64,000 nt of DNA from Lederbergia galactosidilytica. Lineage in GTDB: Bacteria; Bacillota; Bacilli; Bacillales; Bacillaceae_C. The translations under genes were made by a program, and so were the position numbers. Positions within the stretch are counted from its first letter, which is position 1; the number at the start of each line of letters is the position of its first letter. Positions 8,804-16,883 of the stretch are shown in pieces. The notes beneath the pieces were generated by a model, which was given only the letters and a program-made list of their open reading frames with translations, was not told the DNA's origin and did no database searches. Location: assembly GCF_017873565.1 (NCBI RefSeq), contig NZ_JAGGKH010000005.1, forward strand, positions 186,001 through 250,000. Direction: 5' to 3'.

Positions 8804-9865
8804 TTATAAAAGTAACATGCCGACCAACCCACTGGCAATCCCAATCACAACTACCGCTACCATAACAAATAGTAAAACCTTTTTTGGAAAGGATGTGGAT
8901 ACCATAATTAATGACGGCAAGCTAATAGACGGCAATGTAAGCAATAATGCCGCAGCAGGACCAGTACCAACCCCAAGAGAAAGGAAGGTTTGGATAATTG
9001 GAATTTCTGCAGCGGTTGGGATAACAAATAACATTCCGCCTATTGCAAATAAAATGATAGCCAAGATTCCGTGTGCAGCCGTATCACTTAATTGCGGAAA
9101 CAGCCAAACGCGTGCCGCCCCCAAAATAAATACGGATAAAAAATAAGCAGGCACAATATATAAAATCATTGTTCCCAAACTTTTAAACCATTTCGAAATA
9201 AAGCCGCCATTTTCAGTAGCATCTACTTTAACAAGTTCGTCGATATCAATCGGCTTTGTATCATTAGCAAAGCGATTGGCTAGATAGCTTACACCGAAGG
9301 TTAAAATAAATCCGAAGACAATCCTGATCACTGTGAATTTCCAAGACAGAACGAAAGTCATAAAGACAAGGGTTGCTGGATTAATCGCGGGATTTCCAAT
9401 CCAAAAGGCTAATGCAGCTCCAACTGATACATTCTTTTTTCGTAGTCCAACAGCCATTGGAGCTGCACAGCATGTGCACATCATTCCTGGCATAGAAGCA
9501 AGTCCACCAACAGCAGTGCTACCAAATGACGTTTTTCCTAGTACCTTTAAAAGCCATTGAGTCGGGATTAATACTTGTAGCAAAGAACCAAGTAGGATCC
9601 CTAAAACGGCTGCTTTCCATACGGATTGAAAGTAGGTAAGAGCATAATCCCAAGCCATCTGAAAGGACGGAGAGCCGCCCAAACTATCTCCTAAGATGGA
9701 ATCGCCAATAGAATGTGTATTTGAAGCAGTGATTCCTTTTTGATAGTAAGGAAACCATTTAGCATAGAGTAATCCGGCCGCAGCGATAATAAAGAAGATG
9801 AGTACGAGCCAAATGGCTTTATTTATATTTACTTGTGAATCATTTGATACATTTGCTTTATTCAT
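8804..9865 (-). CDS. permease of the ArsP/YraQ (DUF318) family
   Basis: This 353-residue integral membrane protein has about eight helices and the family hallmark CTCCAAPMAVGL followed by AFWIGNPAINPATLVF. Family members include ArsP, an exporter of trivalent organoarsenicals, but many (YraQ) have no known substrate, and no ars gene lies nearby. The ATG at 9865 is chosen because GAGGTG lies about 6 nt upstream; the frame could be read back to a TTG at 9904, but that lies in the tRNA terminator hairpin. It is convergent with mnmH. Confidence 0.82.
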   Translation of the reverse strand: MNKANVSNDSQVNINKAIWLVLIFFIIAAAGLLYAKWFPYYQKGITASNTHSIGDSILGDSLGGSPSFQMAWDYALTYFQSVWKAAVLGILLGSLLQVLIPTQWLLKVLGKTSFGSTAVGGLASMPGMMCTCCAAPMAVGLRKKNVSVGAALAFWIGNPAINPATLVFMTFVLSWKFTVIRIVFGFILTFGVSYLANRFANDTKPIDIDELVKVDATENGGFISKWFKSLGTMILYIVPAYFLSVFILGAARVWLFPQLSDTAAHGILAIILFAIGGMLFVIPTAAEIPIIQTFLSLGVGTGPAAALLLTLPSISLPSLIMVSTSFPKKVLLFVMVAVVVIGIASGLVGMLLL

Positions 9866-9883
9866 ATTACACCTCACATCCAA

Positions 9884-9909
9884 ATAAAAAAAACCTTTCT
9901 TCAAGGTTT
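9884..9909 (-). terminator. terminator downstream of the two tRNA genes
   Basis: On the minus strand AAACCTT (9909-9903) pairs with AAGGTTT (9897-9891) and runs into TTTTTT. It lies about 50 nt past the tRNA-Ser 3' end and just ahead of the permease gene. Confidence 0.75.
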
Positions 9910-9958
9910 CAGGTTAGCACTAGTTTATTACTAAATACCAATCATAATCTTGTAATAA

Positions 9959-10048
9959 CGGAGAAGGTGGGATTCGAACCCACGCGACAGTTGCCCGTCC
10001 TAACGCATTTCGAGTGCGTCCCCTTCAGCCGGACTTGGGTACTTCTCC
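9959..10048 (-). tRNA. tRNA-Ser (anticodon CGA)
   Basis: The acceptor stem GGAGAAG/CTTCTCC closes a 90-nt class II tRNA with a long variable arm. The anticodon stem ACGCA/TGCGT encloses loop CTCGAAA, giving anticodon CGA (reads UCG). The T-arm contains GGTTCGAATCC and the discriminator base is G. CCA is not encoded. Confidence 0.95.
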
Positions 10049-10054
10049 AATGAC

Positions 10055-10130
10055 TGGTGCTGGCGAGAGGATTTGAACCTCCGACCTCATCATTACGAGT
10101 GATGTGCACTACCAACTGTGCTACGCCAGC
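10055..10130 (-). tRNA. tRNA-Thr (anticodon CGU)
   Basis: The acceptor stem GCTGGCG/CGCCAGC, anticodon stem CATCA/TGATG with loop CTCGTAA (anticodon CGT, reads ACG), T-arm GGTTCAAATCC and an encoded CCA end make a 76-nt tRNA. It lies 6 nt upstream of tRNA-Ser on the same strand, so the two form one transcription unit. Confidence 0.95.
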
Positions 10131-10231
10131 ATTTATTTTACAACATATTAAAAATAATAATACTTTTTTTCGGGAATTTCAATAAAAAAGTTGGCCATGC
10201 AGATTTTCCCAAATTGCGTTAAGCACGTTGA

Positions 10232-10269
10232 ATTAAAAGCAAGATTCGCCGTCAAAATGTCGGCAAATC
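10232..10269 (-). terminator. terminator after the EamA transporter gene
   Basis: On the minus strand GATTTGCCG and CGGCGAATC pair with one G-U/mismatch position and are followed by TTGCTTTTAA, 11 nt after the stop. Confidence 0.55.
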
Positions 10270-10280
10270 TGCCTAAAGGA

Positions 10281-11186
10281 TTAGTCTTTAGCCACATGTA
10301 TATATTTCTTTTTTAGAAATAGTGAGGCTTGACCAATGAAGATTCCTATTAATACACAGACGACCCCAATCCATTGTATGGATGTCACTGTTTCGTGTAA
10401 CACAAATGTCGAGAGAATAACGGCTGTCGGTAACTCAGAGGCCGATAGAATTGTACCAATTCCTGGCCCAACATGAGGCATTCCAATTGAAAATAGTAAT
10501 GGGGGCAACATTACCCCAAAGAATCCGAGTAAAAGTCCATAAGGTGCTAAGCCAAGTAAGCCTTCTCCCTGAACAATAAAGATTGGTGGAAATAAAATGC
10601 TGACCGTACATAAAGCTCCAGTCGAAAGAAGGGCGCTTTTGAAAATGGGATGAAGTTGATTCCCTACAGCCCCACTAATTAATATGAAAGCAGAAAATGA
10701 ACAAGCAGCAAGCATGCCCCAGCCAAAACCGATCCAAGATAACTCCTTTCCACCACCGGAGATAAGCCCTGTGGCTAGAATGGAACCGAAAAGTAAAATA
10801 ATAATAGAGATCAGTTTGCTGCGATCTGGTCTTACTTTATAAAAGATCCATTCAAGCACTGTTCCAATCCAAACAAATTGAAATAAGAAAATAATGGCGA
10901 GCGAAGCTTCGACTGTTTGCAGAGATTTATAGTAAAAGATCCCTGTTAATCCCATTGGAATCCCGGAGATAATAATTTTAATTGCTTGCTTAAAAGATAA
11001 GCGAGTTCTACTTTTCTTAATAAAAAGAACAAGCACCCAAGTAAAAACCGTACCAAATAAAAATTGACTTCCAGATACTTCTGCCATTGTAAAACCAGCT
11101 GCATAAGCTAATTTGACAAATGTCGATAGAATTCCATAACAACATCCACCGATAAAGACCAAGAGCGCATAATGCCATGCTTTCAT
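10281..11186 (-). CDS. EamA-family (drug/metabolite) transporter
   Basis: This 301-residue protein has ten predicted membrane helices arranged as two EamA repeats. The second repeat includes GPGIGTILSASELPTAVILS, typical of the family. These are secondary exporters of amino acids or other metabolites; the substrate cannot be read from sequence. ATG follows GAGAGGGATAGCA. It is monocistronic, with a hairpin terminator downstream and the two tRNA genes beyond it. Confidence 0.85.
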   Translation of the reverse strand: MKAWHYALLVFIGGCCYGILSTFVKLAYAAGFTMAEVSGSQFLFGTVFTWVLVLFIKKSRTRLSFKQAIKIIISGIPMGLTGIFYYKSLQTVEASLAIIFLFQFVWIGTVLEWIFYKVRPDRSKLISIIILLFGSILATGLISGGGKELSWIGFGWGMLAACSFSAFILISGAVGNQLHPIFKSALLSTGALCTVSILFPPIFIVQGEGLLGLAPYGLLLGFFGVMLPPLLFSIGMPHVGPGIGTILSASELPTAVILSTFVLHETVTSIQWIGVVCVLIGIFIGQASLFLKKKYIHVAKD

Positions 11187-11654
11187 TGCTATCCCTCTCT
11201 TTCTAAGACGAATCCATGACCCATTATAAACATTTCCATTTGAAAAATCACCTCTCTTTAGTTGTTCAACTTTTAAAAAGTGTTTAGATTATCGGCTATA
11301 AAAATATAATAATATGCTTAGCAAATGAAATATGCGAGGGTTCGATTAGATTCTCCAGAGCAAAACGATAAAGCATGCGGCCCTAGCGGCAGATTTCATT
11401 ATACATCAATTCTAAAGCGATGCCTTAGTAGCTCTGATGTAAGAGTATAAAATTTCATTTTCGATATTCAAATCCTTTTCGCTTGATTTTCCGCCTCCTT
11501 TAAAAATAAGGTCAAGTCAGTTTTTGTACTAAAGGAATTCCTCATCGTGTCCATGACTGTTCATATAAAACAGGTATTTGTTCCGACTATTTGCATGAGT
11601 AAGATAAAGAGAGTAATATATGAATGGTGTGTTTTGTTATATTATAAGTATCAG

Positions 11655-11805
11655 AATTTTCAGTTAGTAGATAATCTAGTTTGAGAGCATACAAAAGTTC
11701 ATTCATTGATCCAACGAATTTCTTTCGTTGGCTTATTTCTTACTGCTCAAAACTCTAAGTACAGACTGTGCTTGTATTGGCGTATTGAGAAATTTTCAGT
11801 ACGTT
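11655..11805. promoter_or_regulatory. two candidate CodY sites upstream of brnQ
   Basis: AATTTTCAGTTAGTA (11655-11669, 11 of 15) and AATTTTCAGTACGTT (11791-11805, 12 of 15) resemble the CodY box AATTTTCWGAAAATT; the left nine bases match perfectly in both. brnQ is a known CodY target in B. subtilis. Confidence 0.4.
11711..11740 (+). terminator. terminator-like hairpin in the brnQ leader
   Basis: CCAACGAA (11711-11718) pairs with TTCGTTGG (11724-11731) and is followed by CTTATTTCTT. It lies about 115 nt upstream of the brnQ start. It could be an attenuator or stop read-through. No T-box motif is present. Confidence 0.45.
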
Positions 11806-11856
11806 AATATACGGTCTGCTTTTATCTTTTCTGACAGACTTGTAGGAGGAACAAAT

Positions 11857-13200
11857 TTGAAAGTTAAATTATCATTTTCAGCATATTTAGTAATAGGCTT
11901 TATGTTATTCGCTCTTTTCTTCGGGGCGGGGAACCTAATTTTCCCGGCGACATTGGGGCAAAATGCCGGAACGAATTTTTGGCCAGCTATATCGGGATTT
12001 TTAATTACAGGTATCGGTTTGCCTTTTTTAGGAATTTTAGCAATTGGTATGTCTGGCAGTGAAAATTTACAAGTTTTAGCTTCACGAGTTCATCCCATTT
12101 ACGCTGTTATTTTTACAGTGCTCCTTTACTTTACAATTGGTCCATTTTTTGCAGGCCCGCGAACAGGTGCGGTTGCTTATGAAATCGGAATAGCTCCATT
12201 TGTAAGAGATGGAGCAGATCAAATCGGCATGCTTGTATTTACTTTTATCTTCTTTGGTGTGACTCTATTGTTTTCGTTGTATCCAACTAAGATTGTCGAC
12301 ATAGTGGGAAAAGTTTTAGCTCCTGCCATTATTCTCTTAATTCTTGTTTTATTAGCAACGGTTGTTATTAATCCTATAGGCTCGTTTCAAGAGCCACAAG
12401 GAGCATATGTTCAGTCTGCATTCTCACAGGGATTTTTAGAAGGATATAATACGATGGATGCACTGTCCTCCCTCGTATTTGGCATTATTGTTATTAATGT
12501 TGTTAAAAACATGGGGGTAACATCGACGAAGGGGATTTTAAGTACGACAGCCAAGGCGGGGTTTGTTTCCATTGCTTTCCTAGGTGTTATTTATATAGGA
12601 ATTGCTTATTTAGGGGCTGTTATAACTGAGGAATATGGCTTGTTTGAAACAGGTGGACCGATTTTAAGTCATGCGACTACTCATTATTTTGGGACCTTTG
12701 GTGCTGTACTATTAGCAGTGATTATCATTCTAGCCTGTTTAACGACCTGTATTGGGCTCATTACCGCTTGTGGAGAGTATATGCACACTTTAGTCCCGCG
12801 AGTGAGCTATAAGTTGTTTGCTGTCTTTTTTTCTCTTTTATCCTTTATTATAGCCAATTTTGGTTTAGAGAACATTATTCGTTTTTCTATACCTGTTTTA
12901 ATGTTCTTATATCCTTTGGCAATAGTGTTAATGATATTGACATGTATCTCACCTCTTATAAGGGAGTCACGCCTTGTTTATCAATCTACGATCGTCATCA
13001 CGATTTTTATTAGCAGTATAGATGGCTTAAAGGCGTATTGCCAACAGGTTGAAAGGCCTTATTTTGAATGGATGGCGCCGATTATCTCCTTTTATGAAAC
13101 CTATTTACCTTTCTATAAAGGGGGACTTGGCTGGTTAGTGCCTGCAATATTAGTGATGATTGTCACTAGTTTGTTTAGTTTGATACTAAGACGACGTTAG
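11857..13200 (+). CDS. brnQ: branched-chain amino acid transporter BrnQ
   Basis: This 447-residue, twelve-helix Na+/H+-coupled carrier imports Leu, Ile and Val. The LIVCS family signature is at the N-terminus: FALFFGAGNLIFPATLGQNA. Later blocks are GPFFAGPRTGAVAYE and LTTCIGLITACGEYMH. The frame extends upstream to 11728, but TTG at 11857 is chosen because TAGGAGGA lies 7-8 nt before it and the family's conserved N-terminus starts right after. CodY-like motifs upstream suggest repression when branched-chain amino acids are plentiful. Confidence 0.93.
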   Translation: MKVKLSFSAYLVIGFMLFALFFGAGNLIFPATLGQNAGTNFWPAISGFLITGIGLPFLGILAIGMSGSENLQVLASRVHPIYAVIFTVLLYFTIGPFFAGPRTGAVAYEIGIAPFVRDGADQIGMLVFTFIFFGVTLLFSLYPTKIVDIVGKVLAPAIILLILVLLATVVINPIGSFQEPQGAYVQSAFSQGFLEGYNTMDALSSLVFGIIVINVVKNMGVTSTKGILSTTAKAGFVSIAFLGVIYIGIAYLGAVITEEYGLFETGGPILSHATTHYFGTFGAVLLAVIIILACLTTCIGLITACGEYMHTLVPRVSYKLFAVFFSLLSFIIANFGLENIIRFSIPVLMFLYPLAIVLMILTCISPLIRESRLVYQSTIVITIFISSIDGLKAYCQQVERPYFEWMAPIISFYETYLPFYKGGLGWLVPAILVMIVTSLFSLILRRR

Positions 13201-13307
13201 CCTTAGTGCACTTTTCTTTGAATAGGAAAAAGGACTAGTTCTCCCCGCTATCTAGAAAGTTTACAATGGTAGTTATATAGATAAAAAAGAGAATTTTGTA
13301 GAACAGG

Positions 13308-14999
13308 GTGGGAAAATTGAAGGTTGAATTAAATTTGCGAAGCATCTTAAGGAAGCTCAAAAGTGCGGATCCTAAGAAAAGATATGAGGCACTTGATGAT
13401 CTTTATCAATATAAGCAGCAGGAGGACCTTCAGGTACAAATTGAGGTGTTGCTAGATTGCATTAAAGCAGCAACCTCTACGTTTCCTAAGCGTGTGGATC
13501 ATTGGGACAATCCTTCTTATTATTTGATTGATTTTGTTTGTGATTTTCGAATGCCACAAGTTATGGAAGCTCTTATAAAGCATTTCGATCAATTTGATCC
13601 ACATGCTAAAGAACGAGTTATTGAATTCTTGTTATCTACAGAAGATCAAAAAGCATTTTATTTTCTAGAAGAGAAAATAGTTGAACTAATTCAATCAGAA
13701 GAATTGTTTAGATCACTTAGGGAACTTGGATCATATCCTGTTTTAGCGAGAAATATCATAGACAAGACCTTTGAACAAATTCATACAGAGCAATATAAAT
13801 TTTTGTATTATTCTTTGATCTCAACTATTAATGAATCGGGATTAGATCAAGGGTATAAGAAAGAGAAGGTTCTTCCTCTCTTACTAGAAGACTATCACAC
13901 TGTTTTAGAAGAATACTTGAAATTTGACCCAGATTATTCAACGAAATTCGTTTATACGGCATGGAAAGATAGCTACTTATTAATTAGAAATAGATTGAGA
14001 TTGTTTATAAACTTAATGATGTATTATTTCTCGCCTGAAGTGGAAAAGGAATTACAGCGAGCTTTGCATTTTAAGGATCCGATGATAAAGACAGATGCAT
14101 TAATTATTTGCCTATCTAAGAGTTTACCCTATGACCAAAAGATATTGACCGAAACAGCTCAGCATGTGGAAAGTGCCGAAATGCTTTATTGGAAGTTACT
14201 AGAGCGGAATTGGGAACATTTATATCCCATTCATGAGGGGGTACAACCTCATTTAGCTAAAACAAGATTTTTTAATACTTTGGTTGGGAATCCTGATGAA
14301 GAAGGAAAATTTCCATATCCAGAGGAGATTGAGATTGTAGATCAAGTAGAGACTGAAAATGTTCATGGGCGACTTGTACGCTATTATTTTATTCGTTTCC
14401 AGATGAACAATGTGGATTATGTAGGTTGGGTAGGGGGCTATACCCTTGAAAGTGGAGATCCGCAAGGAAGTATTTGGGATGAGAGCTATACGGAATTTGT
14501 AGAATATAACTCTTTAAGCGAAAAAGAACATAAACAGGCATTTCTAGAAGGAAAAAAGAATCTAATGAATGTTCTTGATCAACATGTGTTTTTTGAAAGC
14601 TCACCAAAGCTTAGCACCGGTACTTGGTTTGCCATTGCTGTGATCATCCCATTTGCGATTAGATTTTCTTATTATTTATTTGATTTTCCCATATTAAATA
14701 TCTTGATCGTTATTGGCTTAACTGTTGCGCTATCCTTGAATCAAGTTCGAAGAAATAAAAAGAAAAAGGTTATGATTATCGGAGATCAATTAATTGTGAA
14801 AAAGGGTGCAAAGCAAAATAGTCTGGAATTACAAAGTATCGAGAAAATCGAATATAATCAAAAACATGTTATGATTTACAATAGAAATCATGAACTTGCC
14901 CTAAAGTTCCCGCTTAGTTGGGTACATTATGATCTTTTTCAGCAACAAATGAAGAAAAATGTTGCGCATTTTGAACATAAGCCATTTATTCAGCCTTGA
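13308..14999 (+). CDS. uncharacterised protein: helical repeats plus membrane anchor and PH-like tail
   Basis: I do not recognise this gene. The product is 563 residues (560 if translation starts at TTG 13317, which has GGGTGGG just upstream; the GTG at 13308 has no ribosome-binding site). Residues 1-300 are alpha-helical and charged, like HEAT-type repeats (KSADPKKRYEALDDLY, DPMIKTDALIICLSK). Residues 330-420 form a separate domain containing NVDYVGWVGGYTLESGD. Two membrane helices lie near residues 445-485, and a C-terminal domain beginning KKVMIIGDQLIVKKG resembles a bacterial PH domain. A cytoplasmic scaffold facing the membrane is possible. It appears monocistronic. Confidence 0.7.
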   Translation: MGKLKVELNLRSILRKLKSADPKKRYEALDDLYQYKQQEDLQVQIEVLLDCIKAATSTFPKRVDHWDNPSYYLIDFVCDFRMPQVMEALIKHFDQFDPHAKERVIEFLLSTEDQKAFYFLEEKIVELIQSEELFRSLRELGSYPVLARNIIDKTFEQIHTEQYKFLYYSLISTINESGLDQGYKKEKVLPLLLEDYHTVLEEYLKFDPDYSTKFVYTAWKDSYLLIRNRLRLFINLMMYYFSPEVEKELQRALHFKDPMIKTDALIICLSKSLPYDQKILTETAQHVESAEMLYWKLLERNWEHLYPIHEGVQPHLAKTRFFNTLVGNPDEEGKFPYPEEIEIVDQVETENVHGRLVRYYFIRFQMNNVDYVGWVGGYTLESGDPQGSIWDESYTEFVEYNSLSEKEHKQAFLEGKKNLMNVLDQHVFFESSPKLSTGTWFAIAVIIPFAIRFSYYLFDFPILNILIVIGLTVALSLNQVRRNKKKKVMIIGDQLIVKKGAKQNSLELQSIEKIEYNQKHVMIYNRNHELALKFPLSWVHYDLFQQQMKKNVAHFEHKPFIQP

Positions 15000-15339
15000 A
15001 GCATTTCAGTAGACTCTACTGAAGTGCAACACCTTAACACTAAAAGGTGGTAATTAAAAGGGCTCTATGGAATACTGTTGGATTTATACTCTAGGAGGGT
15101 CGTACGGTGAGCTCCTCATCGCTATAGGAGACTCCTGTGGGATGGCACCGATCACGGTCATCCCTCAGGAGTTGTCACCTTCAGCTTAAATCAACGACAA
15201 CGGTTAAAAATCAAGAATGAAATGGTTATAAAACCTATGTTGAATATAAAGTAAAAAGTGCTGTTTTTCAGTGGCATTAATTCTTTCAATTGGCATTCAT
15301 CCATTTTGTAATAGATTTGTACAAGGAAAAATGCTTTAT
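15000..15339. other. intergenic region with a hairpin and a repeat copy
   Basis: The first 27 nt after the stop form a strong hairpin (TTCAGTAGA/TCTACTGAA, 15004-15024) without a T-run. The remainder holds a degenerate copy of the GTTGATT...AATCAAC repeat (15076-15202). No gene is seen. Confidence 0.6.
15076..15202. repeat. interspersed GTTGATT...AATCAAC repeat, copy 1
   Basis: It starts GTTGGATTTATACT and ends CACCTTCAGCTTAAATCAACG; copy 2 at 25.36 kb ends CACCTGAAGCGTAAATCAACG. Internal GGAGACTCCTG and CAGGAGTTGTCACC can pair. This is a degenerate member of a GC-rich intergenic repeat common in Bacillaceae. Confidence 0.6.
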
Positions 15340-15735
15340 CTAAGGCCTGATAGGCTCTTGTTCAGAACTAACTTCCGACGCCCTGTTCTGTTCAGAATCT
15401 TTCGAATGAAGAACATCTTTTAATTCATCTTCGACAGTAGAATCAGATAATTTAACACCAGAACGATAGGCAGCCCGGATGATCAGATGGCCGGCGACTG
15501 GAGAAGTGAGGAAGACAAAGACAATCCCCAGGATCAAGCGGATACTAACTAGAGACTCTGTGAATAAAAAATAGAGGAACGCCCCTACTAATGTGAGGAG
15601 GACTGCCAATGTAGAGCTTTTTGTGGCGGCATGAGAACGGGTATAAACATCAGGAAACCGAATAATCCCAACAGCACTAATCACACTAATAATACTTCCA
15701 ATGAGCATAAGTAAAACAGTGATAAATTCACTCAT
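15340..15735 (-). CDS. mrpG: Mrp Na+/H+ antiporter subunit G
   Basis: This 131-residue protein has three membrane helices and the conserved block GIIRFPDVYTRSHAATKSST. It ends in a charged cytoplasmic tail rich in Glu and Ser. ATG at 15735 is chosen: it overlaps the mrpF stop by 8 nt (ATGAGTGA) and gives the usual family N-terminus; the frame also stays open to 15786. Last gene of the mrp operon. Confidence 0.93.
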   Translation of the reverse strand: MSEFITVLLMLIGSIISVISAVGIIRFPDVYTRSHAATKSSTLAVLLTLVGAFLYFLFTESLVSIRLILGIVFVFLTSPVAGHLIIRAAYRSGVKLSDSTVEDELKDVLHSKDSEQNRASEVSSEQEPIRP

Positions 15736-16012
15736 CTCGTTTCCGTTCAATGATAACACCTCTAACAATAAATTTTGAAAAGGCAATTGTACTAATAAAG
15801 GATAGAATCCCCAGAACTAGGATTACCTCTAAAAAGGCCTTCGTTTTAAGAGCAATGGATATGACAGCTATGACGGCGATAAGGTTTACCCCAATCATAT
15901 CAAGGGCAATGACTCGATCTGGAATTGAAGGACCTTTAATGATTCTGTACAAGGCAATCGCAATCGCGACTACGAATAAGGATAATGTTGTAAATAACAT
16001 GATGCTGATCAT
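15728..16012 (-). CDS. mrpF: Mrp Na+/H+ antiporter subunit F
   Basis: This 94-residue, three-helix subunit has the typical motif RIIKGPSIPDRVIALDMIG. It overlaps mrpE by one base (TAATG) and mrpG by 8 nt, indicating translational coupling. MrpF is part of the hetero-oligomeric antiporter that expels Na+ in exchange for H+ and supports growth at high pH and salt. Confidence 0.94.
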   Translation of the reverse strand: MISIMLFTTLSLFVVAIAIALYRIIKGPSIPDRVIALDMIGVNLIAVIAVISIALKTKAFLEVILVLGILSFISTIAFSKFIVRGVIIERKRDE

Positions 16013-16494
16013 TACCGAGTCACCTCCATAATAGCTTTTTCAAACTTCTCTAAAGAACGCAGTAGAAAATCTTTATATCTTTCAATATCTAACGCATGGA
16101 TATATAGTGTATCTCCTTCTGGGGAAATCTCCATGACGACTGAGCCAGGTGTTAACGTCAGAAGCATGGAAAGAGTAGTAACTTCCCAATCACTTTTTAA
16201 TCCCGTTTTATAAGTGAAGATACCTGGTTGAATATCGATTTTTGGACTTAAAATATGCTTCATCACAAGAAAAGCTGATTGGAATAACTCAGAATTAAAA
16301 ATAAAGATCAGCTTTATAACGTAATAAAATCTTTGTAAATAAAATTGCTTTTTAAAGAAGCGTTGCATTAAAAAGACAATCACAATACCGACGAGATATC
16401 CAGCAAAAAATGTAGATAATCGAAACTCATCTTCATCCGTCAGTAGCATCCAAAGAAAGGCAATAAATAAGTTCATAATAAATTGAGCGGGCAT
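16012..16494 (-). CDS. mrpE: Mrp Na+/H+ antiporter subunit E
   Basis: This 160-residue subunit has two or three N-terminal helices and the conserved LLTLTPGSVVMEISPEGD plus LYIHALDIE. A GAGGTGATG stretch just before the start provides the ribosome-binding site. It is separated from mrpD by 389 bp, unusual because mrp genes normally abut or overlap; the gap holds repeat-like sequence. Confidence 0.93.
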   Translation of the reverse strand: MPAQFIMNLFIAFLWMLLTDEDEFRLSTFFAGYLVGIVIVFLMQRFFKKQFYLQRFYYVIKLIFIFNSELFQSAFLVMKHILSPKIDIQPGIFTYKTGLKSDWEVTTLSMLLTLTPGSVVMEISPEGDTLYIHALDIERYKDFLLRSLEKFEKAIMEVTR

Positions 16495-16883
16495 ATTACA
16501 TCATCACCTCTTTTTAAAACAAAGTTTAAACTTGGCTAATGTTGGATCTAACTCCGGCGCCTGCATGCGTAAGTTAACATCGATTCACCCTCGGTGTCTA
16601 GCTACAGGCGGGAGGTAGGATGCGAGTCCATCGGTGTTGCGACAGGACGTCGCGCTATTAGCCGATGTTCCGCTAAATAACCCAGAATCTATGAAGGAAA
16701 AACCACCCTTCCTAGGTTTTGGAACATTTGCGTGTCGATCCTGAGCAACGTCTTCCGCTCTTCCTGGTTCATCGTGTTTTCTTATCTCAGGCCAACAAGC
16801 TGTTGGTCACTGAAATTTAGCCTTTGAACCTTGTTATCCGAGTTTGTACGTTGCTAAACAGGCGCTTGTGCTTTTCCGTATCT
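16495..16883. repeat. repeat-like insert inside the mrp operon
   Basis: The stretch between mrpD and mrpE is non-coding and GC-richer than its surroundings. Bases 16628-16674 (TCGGTGTTGCGACAGGACGT through AGCCGATGTTCCGC) resemble the interspersed repeat at 54.9 kb (read in reverse: TCGGCGTTGGTTACAGGACG through AGCCGATCTTCCGC). It also holds a hairpin CCAACA/TGTTGG near 16792-16806. No terminal repeats like those of the two intact copies were found, so it is a degenerate or partial copy. Confidence 0.5.

Larger units (their letters stand above)
11187..11856 (+). other. long intergenic region with brnQ leader
   Basis: No credible gene is seen. The right half holds two CodY-like motifs and a hairpin (described separately). 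Around 11641-11650 the sequence TTATATTATAAG could supply a -10 element. The left half (about 11340-11580) contains nothing I recognise. Confidence 0.5.

Noticed and set aside
8817-9560. Plus-strand frames opposite the ArsP/YraQ-type permease
   Set aside because: The minus-strand frame has the family motifs and a good ribosome-binding site; the opposite frames are composition artefacts.
11580-11856. T-box riboswitch before brnQ
   Set aside because: A hairpin is present but the conserved T-box antiterminator sequence is absent.
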